64,000 nt of DNA from Pandoraea commovens. Its GTDB lineage: Bacteria; Pseudomonadota; Gammaproteobacteria; Burkholderiales; Burkholderiaceae. Positions 10,921 through 18,787 of this stretch are shown here, piece after piece. Position numbers and translations under genes: made by a program. The stretch's first letter is position 1. Every line of letters starts with the position of its first letter. The notes beneath the pieces were generated by a model. The model searched no databases. It saw only the letters and a list, made by a program, of their open reading frames with translations, and was not told the DNA's origin. The stretch is from assembly GCF_902459615.1 (NCBI RefSeq), contig NZ_CABPSA010000002.1:248001-312000 (forward strand), read 5' to 3'.

Positions 10921-11011
10921 CCGGGAATATGAGAGGTGGGGATCGACGGTACTCTGGCGAAGCGACTTTCAAGTGGAGCACAGCCGAGTACCGTCGATCC
11001 CCACTGCCCGG
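10921..11011 (-). repeat. Hairpin element R7, inverted, with compensated stem
   Basis: Arms 10936-10954 and 10986-11004 form a perfect 19-bp inverted repeat (GTGGGGATCGACGGTACTC). It differs from the other copies at three stem positions on each side, all compensated, while the loop is almost unchanged. A decayed parS-like sequence (AACTCCACGTGTCACC, 10860) lies 60 bp to its left. Confidence 0.86.
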
Positions 11012-11076
11012 AAATGAGGGAGAACGGCACCGTCTTAGCGGGACGTGGTGTTAAGACCCCCCCCCAACCCCACCCT

Positions 11077-11092
11077 CGTTCCACGTGAAACC
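11077..11092. other. parS-like site 9
   Basis: CGTTCCACGTGAAACC, the same 16 bp as site 8. It lies about 65 bp left of the first DnaA-box-like sequence and is the rightmost parS in the window. Confidence 0.75.
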
Positions 11093-11155
11093 AAGAACCG
11101 AAAATAGCCAAACAAAGCTGAAAGCAAACACCACCGCCGTCTTGGCAGCGATCAT

Positions 11156-11336
11156 TTATCCGCGTTATCCACATCCGGGCGCCAAACACAAAAATCCGCC
11201 GTAGGAATTTGCTTTTCTGTGGATAACCTCAACAGCGAATTCCACAAGAATTTCGAGAAAATCTCGCAACCCCTTATTGCGGCAGTGCGCCATAGATTTG
11301 AGTTACCCACACATATCCACAAGCAACTGTGAATAA
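11156..11336. other. Candidate replication origin: DnaA-box cluster
   Basis: Two perfect DnaA boxes: TTATCCACA at 11165-11173 and, on the other strand, TGTGGATAA at 11218-11226. Three more have one mismatch: TTACCCACA 11303-11311, ATATCCACA 11313-11321 and TGTGAATAA 11328-11336. TTATCCGCG at 11156 directly abuts the first box. The surrounding bases are richer in A and T than the neighbouring genes, although no clear 13-mer unwinding repeats are visible. Five boxes in about 180 bp beside mnmG and a parS cluster fit a chromosomal oriC. In Escherichia coli, oriC also lies next to mnmG. Confidence 0.75.
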
Positions 11337-11469
11337 GTGACTTAGCATGGTTTGACGCGAAGCCCCGGTGTCGACCAAAAAAATTAGGGACGGATAGTGC
11401 CATCGAACGACCGTTCAGATTGCATCTCCGGCTAAAGCGAACACCCCATCGCCCGCGCCAGAAACGAAA

Positions 11470-11494
11470 AAGGCCCGCTAAACCGGCGGGCCTT
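11470..11494 (-). terminator. Rho-independent terminator of the first liv operon
   Basis: Stem AAGGCCCGC (11470-11478) and GCGGGCCTT (11486-11494) with a 7-base loop, followed on the minus strand by a T run (TTTTTCG). It lies about 40 bp after the livF stop. Confidence 0.85.
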
Positions 11495-11534
11495 CTCAAC
11501 GTATGTCGAACTACATACCGACAGCAAACGACCG

Positions 11535-12281
11535 TCAGGCAGCCTTTTTAGCCAGCCCCAGATACGTCTCAATCACCTTGGGATTGGTAGCCAGCTCCTG
11601 CGCCGGTCCTTCAAGGGCCAGCTCGCCCGTCTCAATCACGTAGGCGTAATCGGCGACCTGCAACGCCGCGCGTGCGTTCTGCTCGATCAGCAGCGTGGCA
11701 ACGCCCGTCTTACGCAAGTCGTTGATGATGTGAAAGATTTCCTTCACGATCAGCGGCGCCAGACCCAGGCTAGGCTCATCCAGCATCAGCAATTGCGGCT
11801 TGGCCATCAACGCACGGCCCACCGCAAGCATCTGACGCTCCCCGCCCGACAGCGTCCCCGCCTGCTGCACGCGACGCTCCTTCAGACGCGGAAAAAGCTC
11901 ATAGACCACGTCCATCTGATCGAGGAAGTTCTTCTCCCCCGCCTTCTTGCGACGGTAAGCGCCGAGCAGCAGATTGTCCTCAACGGTCATCGTCGAGAAC
12001 AGCTCACGCTTCTCCGGCACCAGACACATGCCGCGCGACACACGGGCCTCAATCGTCAGCGCCGACATCTCCTGACCGAGATAGGCCACGCTGCCCTTGC
12101 TCGACCCGTTGTGCGGCAGTGCGCCCATGATCGCGTTGAGCATCGACGACTTGCCCGCACCGTTCGGACCGATCACGGTGACGATCTGCCCCGCCCCGAC
12201 ACGAAGATGCGCACCATGCACCGCCTCGACTTTGCCGTATGCGACGGCGAGGTCCTTAACCTCCAGAATTGCGTCGGCCAT
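11535..12281 (-). CDS. livF: Branched-chain amino acid-type ABC transporter ATPase LivF
   Basis: Second ATPase of a high-affinity importer of the branched-chain amino acid/amide family. It has 248 residues. Walker A is GPNGAGKSS, the signature motif is TLSGGERQMLAVGRAL and Walker B is LLMLDEPSLGLAPL, followed by the switch histidine region. The start is the ATG at 12281, whose A is shared with the TGA stop of the preceding livM-livG gene (TGATG), so the two are translationally coupled. Last gene of the operon, with a terminator just after. The substrate cannot be fixed from the ATPase. Confidence 0.93.
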   Translation of the reverse strand: MADAILEVKDLAVAYGKVEAVHGAHLRVGAGQIVTVIGPNGAGKSSMLNAIMGALPHNGSSKGSVAYLGQEMSALTIEARVSRGMCLVPEKRELFSTMTVEDNLLLGAYRRKKAGEKNFLDQMDVVYELFPRLKERRVQQAGTLSGGERQMLAVGRALMAKPQLLMLDEPSLGLAPLIVKEIFHIINDLRKTGVATLLIEQNARAALQVADYAYVIETGELALEGPAQELATNPKVIETYLGLAKKAA

Positions 12282-14077
12282 CACTCCACTCCTCCCAGGT
12301 ACGCTTCGAGCACCGCCGGGTTCTTCTGCACGTCTTCCGGCAGCCCCTCGGCGATCTTGGTGCCGAACTCCATCACCACCAGGTGATCGGTCAGATTCAT
12401 CACGAAGTCCATGTCGTGCTCGACCAGCAACACGCTCATGCCCTCGTCCTTGAGCTTCTTGAGCAGATCGCCCAGCGCCTGCTTTTCCTTGTAGCGCAGG
12501 CCCGCAGCCGGTTCGTCGAGCAACAGCAGCGTCGGATCGCACGCCAGTGCACGCGCGATTTCCAGAATACGTTGCTGACCCAGCGCCAGACTGCCCGCCT
12601 CGTCGTACATGTGCGCACCAAGACCCACACGCTCGATCTGCTGCTTGGCTTCGTGCAGCAGCATCGCTTCTTCGTGACGATCCAGACGCAGCACGCTCGA
12701 CCACACGCCACCCTGCGGACGACGACGCAGGCCGTTCTTGTCGCGCAGATACGCGCCGATAGCGACGTTCTCGAGCACGCTCATGTGCGGCATCAGACGC
12801 ACGTGCTGGAAGGTCCGGCCGATACCGCGCTTGACGATCTCACGCGACGGCAGACGGTCGATGCGCTCGCCGAGGAACGAAATCTCGCCACGCGTTGCCT
12901 GCAATACACCGGTCACCAGGTTGAACGTCGTCGACTTGCCCGCACCGTTCGGACCGATCAGGCCGACGATCTCGCCCGCCTTCACTTCGAACGACACGTC
13001 GTTCACCGCAACCAGGCCGCCAAACTCCTTGCGTGCCTTCTCAAGCTTGAGCACCACCTCGCCGACTGCTGGCTTGGGACGGTGTCCCAACGGCTCAGCC
13101 TGCTCAGGCGCCTTCGCGACACGTCGGGCCGGGAAGATCTTCCCGAAGAACGGCCACACGCCATCGCGCGCATATTGCAGCAACAACACCAGCAAGATGC
13201 CGAAGACGATGGTTTCGAAGTTGCCGTTCGCGCCCAGCAGCACCGGCAGAATGTTCTGCAGGTAGTCCTTGAGCACCGTCAGAATCGCCGCACCCAGCAC
13301 CGCACCCCACACGTGGGACACGCCGCCGACCACCGCCATGAACAGATACTCGATGCCGTGGTTCAGGTTGAACGGCGTCGGGTTCACGGCACGCTGCAAG
13401 TGCGCGTACAGCCAGCCCGAAATCGCAGCGAGTACCGCCGCGTAGACGAACACGACCACCTTCATCCACGCCGTGTTCACGCCCATCGCTTCGGCCATCA
13501 CGCCACCGCCCTTGAGCGCGCGAATCGCACGGCCCGGACGCGAATCCAGCAGGTTCTTGATCGACACCACCGCCAGCACCACCACGATCCAGATCAGGTA
13601 GTACATCTGACGCCCGCTCGCCAGCTCCAGGCCGAACAGGTTGATCGTCGGAATGTCGTTCAGGCCGTCGTACTTGCCCAAGAACTCCAGGTTGCCGAAC
13701 AGGTAATACAGCGCCAGACCCCAGGCGATCGTGCCCAGCGGCAGGAAGTGGCCCGACAGACGCATCGTGATCGCACCGATGACCAGCGCCGCAGCCGCCG
13801 TAATCGCCACGCCGACGATCAGACCGAGCCACGGCGATGCGCCGTAAGCCGTCGTCAGATACGCCGTCGCGTAGGCACCCAGACCGACGAACGCCGCCTG
13901 TCCGAACGAGGTCATGCCCGCCACGCCCGTGAGCAACACGAGACCGATGGCGACAATGCTGTACAAGCCGATGTAGTTAAGCAGCGTCACCCAGTATTCA
14001 GGCAAACGCACCGGCGCTGGCAGTACCGGCAACACCGCCAGCAGCACCAGGAAAATCAGGAAGTATTTGTTTTTCAT
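12281..14077 (-). CDS. livM: LivM-LivG fusion: ABC permease joined to ATPase
   Basis: One 598-residue protein with two usually separate subunits. Residues 1 to about 315 are a LivM permease with eight to ten helices and the conserved [12 protein letters not shown] and [19 protein letters not shown] segments. A linker of about 30 residues rich in proline and alanine follows. From about residue 345 it is a LivG ATPase with Walker [26 protein letters not shown] as signature and [11 protein letters not shown] as Walker B. The signature SGG is replaced by ALGQQ, as is common in LivG. It starts 18 bp after livH. Fusion guarantees equal numbers of permease and ATPase. Confidence 0.93.
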   Translation of the reverse strand: MKNKYFLIFLVLLAVLPVLPAPVRLPEYWVTLLNYIGLYSIVAIGLVLLTGVAGMTSFGQAAFVGLGAYATAYLTTAYGASPWLGLIVGVAITAAAALVIGAITMRLSGHFLPLGTIAWGLALYYLFGNLEFLGKYDGLNDIPTINLFGLELASGRQMYYLIWIVVVLAVVSIKNLLDSRPGRAIRALKGGGVMAEAMGVNTAWMKVVVFVYAAVLAAISGWLYAHLQRAVNPTPFNLNHGIEYLFMAVVGGVSHVWGAVLGAAILTVLKDYLQNILPVLLGANGNFETIVFGILLVLLLQYARDGVWPFFGKIFPARRVAKAPEQAEPLGHRPKPAVGEVVLKLEKARKEFGGLVAVNDVSFEVKAGEIVGLIGPNGAGKSTTFNLVTGVLQATRGEISFLGERIDRLPSREIVKRGIGRTFQHVRLMPHMSVLENVAIGAYLRDKNGLRRRPQGGVWSSVLRLDRHEEAMLLHEAKQQIERVGLGAHMYDEAGSLALGQQRILEIARALACDPTLLLLDEPAAGLRYKEKQALGDLLKKLKDEGMSVLLVEHDMDFVMNLTDHLVVMEFGTKIAEGLPEDVQKNPAVLEAYLGGVE

Positions 14078-14095
14078 TCTGTGGTCCGCCCCGGC

Positions 14096-15151
14096 TTATT
14101 CCTCGTCTTCTTCAACGTGCTTGCTCGTGAGCGACAGCCACAGCAGCACCGGAAGAATCAGCGTGAAGACGATGACCTCCTTGTACGCACTCGCCCAGAA
14201 CGACGAATACGACTCCAGCAGGCCCACGAGAATGGCGCCGAGCGCCGCGACCGGGTAACTCACCAGACCGCCGATAATCGCGCCCACGAAGCCCTTCAGC
14301 CCGATCAGGAAGCCCGATTCGTAATAGATGGTCGTGATCGGTGCGATCAGAATGCCGCACAGCACACCCAGCACCGCCGCCAGCGTGAACGCCAGTCGGC
14401 CAGCCTGCACCGTGCCGATGCCCACCAGACGCGCGCCCAGACGGTTCACGGCCGTCGCGCGCAACGCCTTGCCCGACAGCGAACGGTCGAAGTAGAAGTA
14501 CAGCGCCAGAATCATCACGACCGACACGCCCACCACCCACAGACTCTGTCCGGACACCATCACCGAGCCAATGTTGAAGCTCGCGTCCGAGAACGCCTGC
14601 GTGCGCGAACCCTCGGCACCGAACATCACCAGTCCCAGGCCCGTGAGCGCAAAGTGCACGCCGACCGAGACGATCAGCAGCAACAGCGTGCTCGCCTCCG
14701 CCAGCGGCTGATAAGCCAGGCGATAGAGCATCGGCCCCATCGGCACAACCAGCAACAGCGTGACGGCAATCTGCACGAGCATCGGCAAGGTCATCGGCGA
14801 GATCGCCTTGACCACGAAGAACACGGCGATCGGAAACACGAGATATTTACCCGCGAACACCGGCACCAGGCGGCCCGCCAGCTTGCGCCGCTCACTGTGA
14901 CGCAAGACGCTTGCCGTCTCCACGATGAACGTGCAAATGCCCATCGCCACGAGCAGCCAGCTCGTCAGCGGAAACTTCTGGGTCTGGATGGCCGCGAGCG
15001 TGAGCGCGCCGTACGACACGAACTCGCCCTGCGGAATGAAGATGACGCGGGTGACGGAGAACACCAACACGAGCGCCAATGCCAGCAAGGCATAAATCGC
15101 ACCCGTGGTGATGCCGTCCTGCGCCAGGATGGCTGCAATCGAAAGATCCAT
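14096..15151 (-). CDS. livH: Branched-chain amino acid-type ABC transporter permease LivH
   Basis: Inner-membrane permease of 351 residues, longer than the usual 290-310. The extra length comes from a loop near residues 75-110 (ETASVLRHSERRKLAGRL). The N-terminus has the family pattern DGITTGAIYALLALALVLVF followed by IPQGEF, and the C-terminal half carries the coupling segment LSGKALRATAVNRLGARLVGI. It ends in an acidic tail (HVEEDEE). AGAGGAGC precedes the ATG. First gene of the operon, which faces the HpaR-like gene across 200 bp where an A+T-rich block (TGAATTGTATAAACCG) could hold the promoter and an operator. Confidence 0.92.
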   Translation of the reverse strand: MDLSIAAILAQDGITTGAIYALLALALVLVFSVTRVIFIPQGEFVSYGALTLAAIQTQKFPLTSWLLVAMGICTFIVETASVLRHSERRKLAGRLVPVFAGKYLVFPIAVFFVVKAISPMTLPMLVQIAVTLLLVVPMGPMLYRLAYQPLAEASTLLLLIVSVGVHFALTGLGLVMFGAEGSRTQAFSDASFNIGSVMVSGQSLWVVGVSVVMILALYFYFDRSLSGKALRATAVNRLGARLVGIGTVQAGRLAFTLAAVLGVLCGILIAPITTIYYESGFLIGLKGFVGAIIGGLVSYPVAALGAILVGLLESYSSFWASAYKEVIVFTLILPVLLWLSLTSKHVEEDEE

Positions 15152-15352
15152 GCTCCTCTCACTTCGTTTGAGTACTTCTTGAACCGGCTGGCGAGACAGC
15201 CGGTGTGATGCACGGTGCAGCGCGCTGCCACCCCGTTCCCCTTCAACTTCGGCGCACCCCGCACGATCCCCGTGTCGCAGCGCAGCGAATTATGAATTGT
15301 ATAAACCGTTATGCATTGGTAAAACCCGGGTGACTACTGAGATGACGACATC

Positions 15353-15850
15353 TCAACCCGTTTTTCGACGTCGGCGGGGCTTGGTCGGCAACGACGGCGC
15401 GTCGGCCAGCACCTCCGGCGGCAGGGCTTCGCGCACGACATCCATCAGCCGGTAGATCTCGGCGAGCGTGTCACGTCCCACTTTGTCTTCCAGATAGCGG
15501 TAGCGCTCCTCGACCAGCGGGCCGAGCTTCTTGCACAGCGCCCGGCTCGATGGCGTCAGCGAGACCATCACGCGACGCTGATCCGCCGCCACGCGACGGC
15601 GCATGATCAGACCCGACGCCTCCATGCGTTCGAGCATGCCCGACAGGCTCGGGCTGAGAATGCAGCACTCGCGCGCCACCTGCCCGATCTCCATTTCCCC
15701 GGATTCGCTATCGTTGACGGCGCGTATGACACGCCATTGTTGTTCCGTGATGTCGTAGCAATTGAGTAACGGCCGGAACAGGCCCATTACCGCTTCACGC
15801 GATTGCAGCAACAACAGGGATAGGTTGCGGTGTTCGAATTCACCCGTCAT
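15353..15850 (-). CDS. MarR-family regulator, HpaR type
   Basis: Winged-helix repressor of 165 residues that probably responds to an aromatic acid. RPLLNCYDITEQQWRVIRAV near residues 26-45 is the hallmark of the HpaR subgroup, named for the homoprotocatechuate pathway repressor. The recognition helix region is ECCILSPSLSGMLERMEASGLI, and the wing is RRRVAADQRRVMVSLT. The basic tail KPRRRRKTG is unusual. It lies between the binding-protein gene and livHMGF on the same strand, so it most likely controls one or both. If so, the transporter may take up an aromatic acid and not leucine. That last step is inference. Confidence 0.85.
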   Translation of the reverse strand: MTGEFEHRNLSLLLLQSREAVMGLFRPLLNCYDITEQQWRVIRAVNDSESGEMEIGQVARECCILSPSLSGMLERMEASGLIMRRRVAADQRRVMVSLTPSSRALCKKLGPLVEERYRYLEDKVGRDTLAEIYRLMDVVREALPPEVLADAPSLPTKPRRRRKTG

Positions 15851-15990
15851 GGATTTACGCTCGAAAGGATCGGCCGTTCAGCCCCCCGGCTGCGGCGATC
15901 AGGTTGGGACAATGCGGCCTCTCATGTGCCGCTCGCAAATGCATGTCCTGCCGTCTCTTTGCGATGCGCGAAACTACCACGCTCAAAAAA

Positions 15991-16010
15991 AACGGGCGCG
16001 AACGCCCGTT
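15991..16010 (-). terminator. Terminator after the substrate-binding protein gene
   Basis: Perfect stem AACGGGCG and CGCCCGTT with a 4-base loop. On the minus strand it is followed by seven T, which suits termination of the leftward transcript ending at 16108. Confidence 0.8.
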
Positions 16011-16107
16011 CTTTAGGCCCGGCTGGTCAAACCGGGCACTTTTACCGCAGATGTTTCCGATGGAACAGCGGGGCATGCCTGCATGCTATAGGCAGCCCCG
16101 ATGCGCA

Positions 16108-17253
16108 TCAGTTCGCCAATTTCCACTTGCCATCGACGATTTGCACCATCACACGCGAGCGCTGATCCAAACCGTTGTGGTCGTTCTTGCTCATGTTGAA
16201 GATGCCTGCCGTGCCCGGCATGTCCTTCACGTTCTCCAGCGCCTCGCGCAGGGCTGCGCGGAACTCCGGCGTGCCCGGCTTGGCCTTCTTCAGTGCCACC
16301 GGAATCGTGGCTTGCAGCAGCAGGCCGCCGTCCCAGGCGTGACCGCCGAAGGTCGAGATCGAACCGGCGCCATACGCCTTTTCATAAGCAGCCTTGTACG
16401 CGGCCGCCGACTTCTTCACCGGGTTGTCGTTCGGCAGTTGCTCGACGACGAGCAGCGGACCGGCCGGCAGATACGTGCCTTCGCAGTCCTTGCCGCAAAC
16501 GCGCAGGAAGTCGTTGTTCGCCACACCGTGGGTCTGATACAGCTTGCCCTTGTAGCCGCGCTCCTTGAGCGTGCGCTGCGGCAGTGCTGCCGGCGTGCCC
16601 GAACCAGCGATCAGCACGGCATCCGGGTTCGCGCCCATGACCTTGAGGGCCTGACCGGTCACCGACGTGTCGGCACGGTTAAAGCGCTCGTTCGCCACGA
16701 CCTTGATCTTGTTCAGATCGGCAGCCTTCTGGAATTCCTTGTACCAGCCTTCGCCGTACGCATCAGCAAAGCCGATAAACGCTGCGGTCTTCACACCGTG
16801 ATCGGCCATGTGCTTGGCGATAGCGGTGGCCATCAGAATGTCGTTCTGCGGGGTCTTGAAGGCCCACGTGCGCTTCGCGTCGACCGGCTCGACGATGGCA
16901 GCACCGGCGGCCATCGAGATCATCGGAGTCTGCGTTTCGGCTGCGACGTCGACCATGGCCAGCGAGTTCGGCGTGACAGTCGAGCCGAGCACGGCGTCGA
17001 CGTGGTCTTCGCTGATCAGCTTGCGCATATTCTTGACGGCGGTCGTGGTGTCGGTCGCATCGTCGAGCACGATGTACTGCACCGTCTGGCCAGCAATCGT
17101 CTTGGGCATCAGAGCGATCGTGTTCTTCTCGGGAATGCCCAGCGAAGCCGCCGGACCGGTCGCCGACAGCGACACGCCAATCTTCACCTGAGCGTTCGCC
17201 ACGCCCGCGACGAGCATCATGGCCGATGCCATGCACAGCAACTTCAGTTTCAT
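16108..17253 (-). CDS. Branched-chain amino acid-type ABC substrate-binding protein
   Basis: Periplasmic type I binding protein of 381 residues that delivers ligand to the LivHMGF complex. The signal peptide is MKLKLLCMASAMMLVAGVANA with cleavage before QVKIG. The mature part shows the Peripla_BP_6 layout: IGVSLSATGPAASLG, then IVLDDATDTTTAVKN, then AAFIGFADAYGEGW. I chose the ATG at 17253 because GAGGAG lies directly upstream and the signal peptide begins there; an in-frame extension to 17400 adds no meaningful sequence. It is separated from livH by the HpaR-like gene and has its own terminator. The ligand is unknown. Confidence 0.9.
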   Translation of the reverse strand: MKLKLLCMASAMMLVAGVANAQVKIGVSLSATGPAASLGIPEKNTIALMPKTIAGQTVQYIVLDDATDTTTAVKNMRKLISEDHVDAVLGSTVTPNSLAMVDVAAETQTPMISMAAGAAIVEPVDAKRTWAFKTPQNDILMATAIAKHMADHGVKTAAFIGFADAYGEGWYKEFQKAADLNKIKVVANERFNRADTSVTGQALKVMGANPDAVLIAGSGTPAALPQRTLKERGYKGKLYQTHGVANNDFLRVCGKDCEGTYLPAGPLLVVEQLPNDNPVKKSAAAYKAAYEKAYGAGSISTFGGHAWDGGLLLQATIPVALKKAKPGTPEFRAALREALENVKDMPGTAGIFNMSKNDHNGLDQRSRVMVQIVDGKWKLAN

Positions 17254-17413
17254 TTGGGTCTCCTCACAAAAATTTCGAATTCGATTTTTGACGCATTTTT
17301 TTGACATTAACCGACCGCGCAGTCGGGAAATTGTCGCCCATCTTACGGGCACGGATGCCGTTTCGTAAAGTGCGGTTTCCCCACCTGTGGCATCTGCCAC
17401 AGCGGTTTTGCCA

Positions 17414-18196
17414 CTAGCCGCGCAAAAACGCGTCGTAGCCCGTTTTCACGATCAGCACCGCAAGCACGCCCAGAAACATGCGCCGCACGAAGCCAACACC
17501 GTGCTTGAGCGCGAGGCGGCTGCCCACCAGACTGCCCACCACGTTCATGATCGCCATGCCCGCGCCGACCAGCCACAGTACATGCCCGCTCATGCCGAAC
17601 AGCAGCAGCGCGGCCAGATTCGTCGCGACGTTCACGATCTTCGAAGACGCCGACGCATTCACGAAGTCCTGCCCGAACAGCCGCACAAACAGAAACACCA
17701 GAAAGCTGCCCGCACCGGGGCCGAAGAAACCGTCGTAGAAGCCGATGACGCCGCCCACGGCGATCGCCATGAGCGTCACCCCTGCCCCGCCCTTCACAGG
17801 CGCGTGGACCGTCCCGAAATCCTTCTTGCGCAGGGTGTAGATCGCCACGGCAACCAGCACGAACGGCAGCACCTTGCGCAGAATGTCGGCCGGGACATGG
17901 GTGACAGCGTAGGCGCCGCAGAACGAGAAGACGAACGCTGCGACAGTGGCAGGCAACACAAGGGCCCAGCGCAGCTCGATACCGCGCGAGTAGCGCATTG
18001 CCGCCGAGGCCGTGCCCCAGATGCCAGCCATCTTGTTGGTGCCGAACAGCAGCGGCGGTGCAGCATTGGGGAAAACGGCGAAGAGCGTCGGCACCGAGAT
18101 GAGGCCGCCGCCACCGACCACGGCATCGACCAGCCCTGCGAGAAACGCCCCGCCAGCGAGCATCAGCAAATCGGTCAGCGACCAACCCATCAACAT
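17414..18196 (-). CDS. TauE/SafE family sulfite/anion permease
   Basis: Membrane protein of 260 residues with about eight helices, of the TauE/SafE (YfcA) family that exports or imports sulfite and organic sulfonates. Two family motifs are visible: GLVDAVVGGGGLISVPTL near the N-terminus, and its internal repeat GGVIGFYDGFFGPGAGSF in the second half, with FGTNKMAGIWGT between. I chose the ATG at 18196, which has GGGGA at a good distance; a GTG at 18211 is possible. It stands alone between the two liv groups. The substrate is not determinable here. Confidence 0.88.
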   Translation of the reverse strand: MLMGWSLTDLLMLAGGAFLAGLVDAVVGGGGLISVPTLFAVFPNAAPPLLFGTNKMAGIWGTASAAMRYSRGIELRWALVLPATVAAFVFSFCGAYAVTHVPADILRKVLPFVLVAVAIYTLRKKDFGTVHAPVKGGAGVTLMAIAVGGVIGFYDGFFGPGAGSFLVFLFVRLFGQDFVNASASSKIVNVATNLAALLLFGMSGHVLWLVGAGMAIMNVVGSLVGSRLALKHGVGFVRRMFLGVLAVLIVKTGYDAFLRG

Positions 18197-18787
18197 ACAT
18201 TCCCCATACACAACACCTCAGTCGCTGCGCAACTGGAAGCCAGCCGGACGAAAACGCCGAGCATAGCGTCTTTATTCCGCATTGCGCGTACTTATTGCGG
18301 TAGAAATCGGTGCAATTCTCGCAATGTGGCGTAAAGACGGCTGAAATTGCGGATGGGGTGCGGCAAAACCCGCAAAAAATGTAATGCAGTGCGCGAGAGC
18401 CGCGCGAGAAAGCGTCATGACCGTTGAATATGGCATGGCTGACGAAGGCCTGGCACAGCGCAATGCGGCGCCATGCGGAAGGTGAAGCACAATATAAAAA
18501 GCGCTGTCGGAGTCTTCTCCGACAGCGCTTTCTTTTTTGGCGGTGCGCGTTATCGCGCTTGTTGTCTCCTCGTTCCTCGCCCCTATATCCTGCTGTGACG
18601 CGAACTGAGGGAGAGAATAAAGGAGCACCCAATGCACCACAAGTCAGCATTTACCCCTACGAATTAGGTTTTTTCTGACATTCGTGCGCCAGAGTGACGA
18701 GCGGACGCGCCACACAGGTGCATCCGCCGACATTCCAGCTTCCACGAATCGCTCAATTTACGCACTTACCACGCACTTACCACGCAC
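18197..18787. other. Gene-free stretch with a terminator
   Basis: About 590 bp between the TauE/SafE gene and the second livM. Apart from the strong hairpin at 18498-18531 I see no gene, repeat or RNA. The small overlapping frames here look like chance. Confidence 0.6.
18498..18531. terminator. Strong bidirectional terminator
   Basis: Perfect 15-bp stem AAAGCGCTGTCGGAG with a TCTT loop, followed on the plus strand by CTTTTTT; on the minus strand the T run is shorter. It ends the second liv operon, whose last stop is at 18788. Confidence 0.85.

Larger units (their letters stand above)
8827..11534. other. Gene-free origin-proximal region
   Basis: A 2.7-kb stretch between mnmG and livF with no credible protein gene. 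The reading frames in it are short, repeat with the 279-bp unit and read straight through hairpins and parS sites. It holds a promoter for mnmG, eight parS-like sites, seven hairpin elements and a DnaA-box cluster. The parts at about 10182-10429 and 11340-11460 show nothing else I can name. The whole looks like the replication origin and centromere region of the chromosome. The dnaA gene is not in the window. Confidence 0.75.

Noticed and set aside
8990-11011. CRISPR array
   Set aside because: The period is 279 bp with similar units and no unique spacers of 30-40 bp, and there are no cas genes. The repeats are hairpin-parS modules.
12269-15208. 979-codon open frame on the plus strand across the liv genes
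   Set aside because: Antisense shadow of livMG and livH, arginine/glutamine/histidine-rich composition typical of the complement of high-G+C genes, and no family resemblance.
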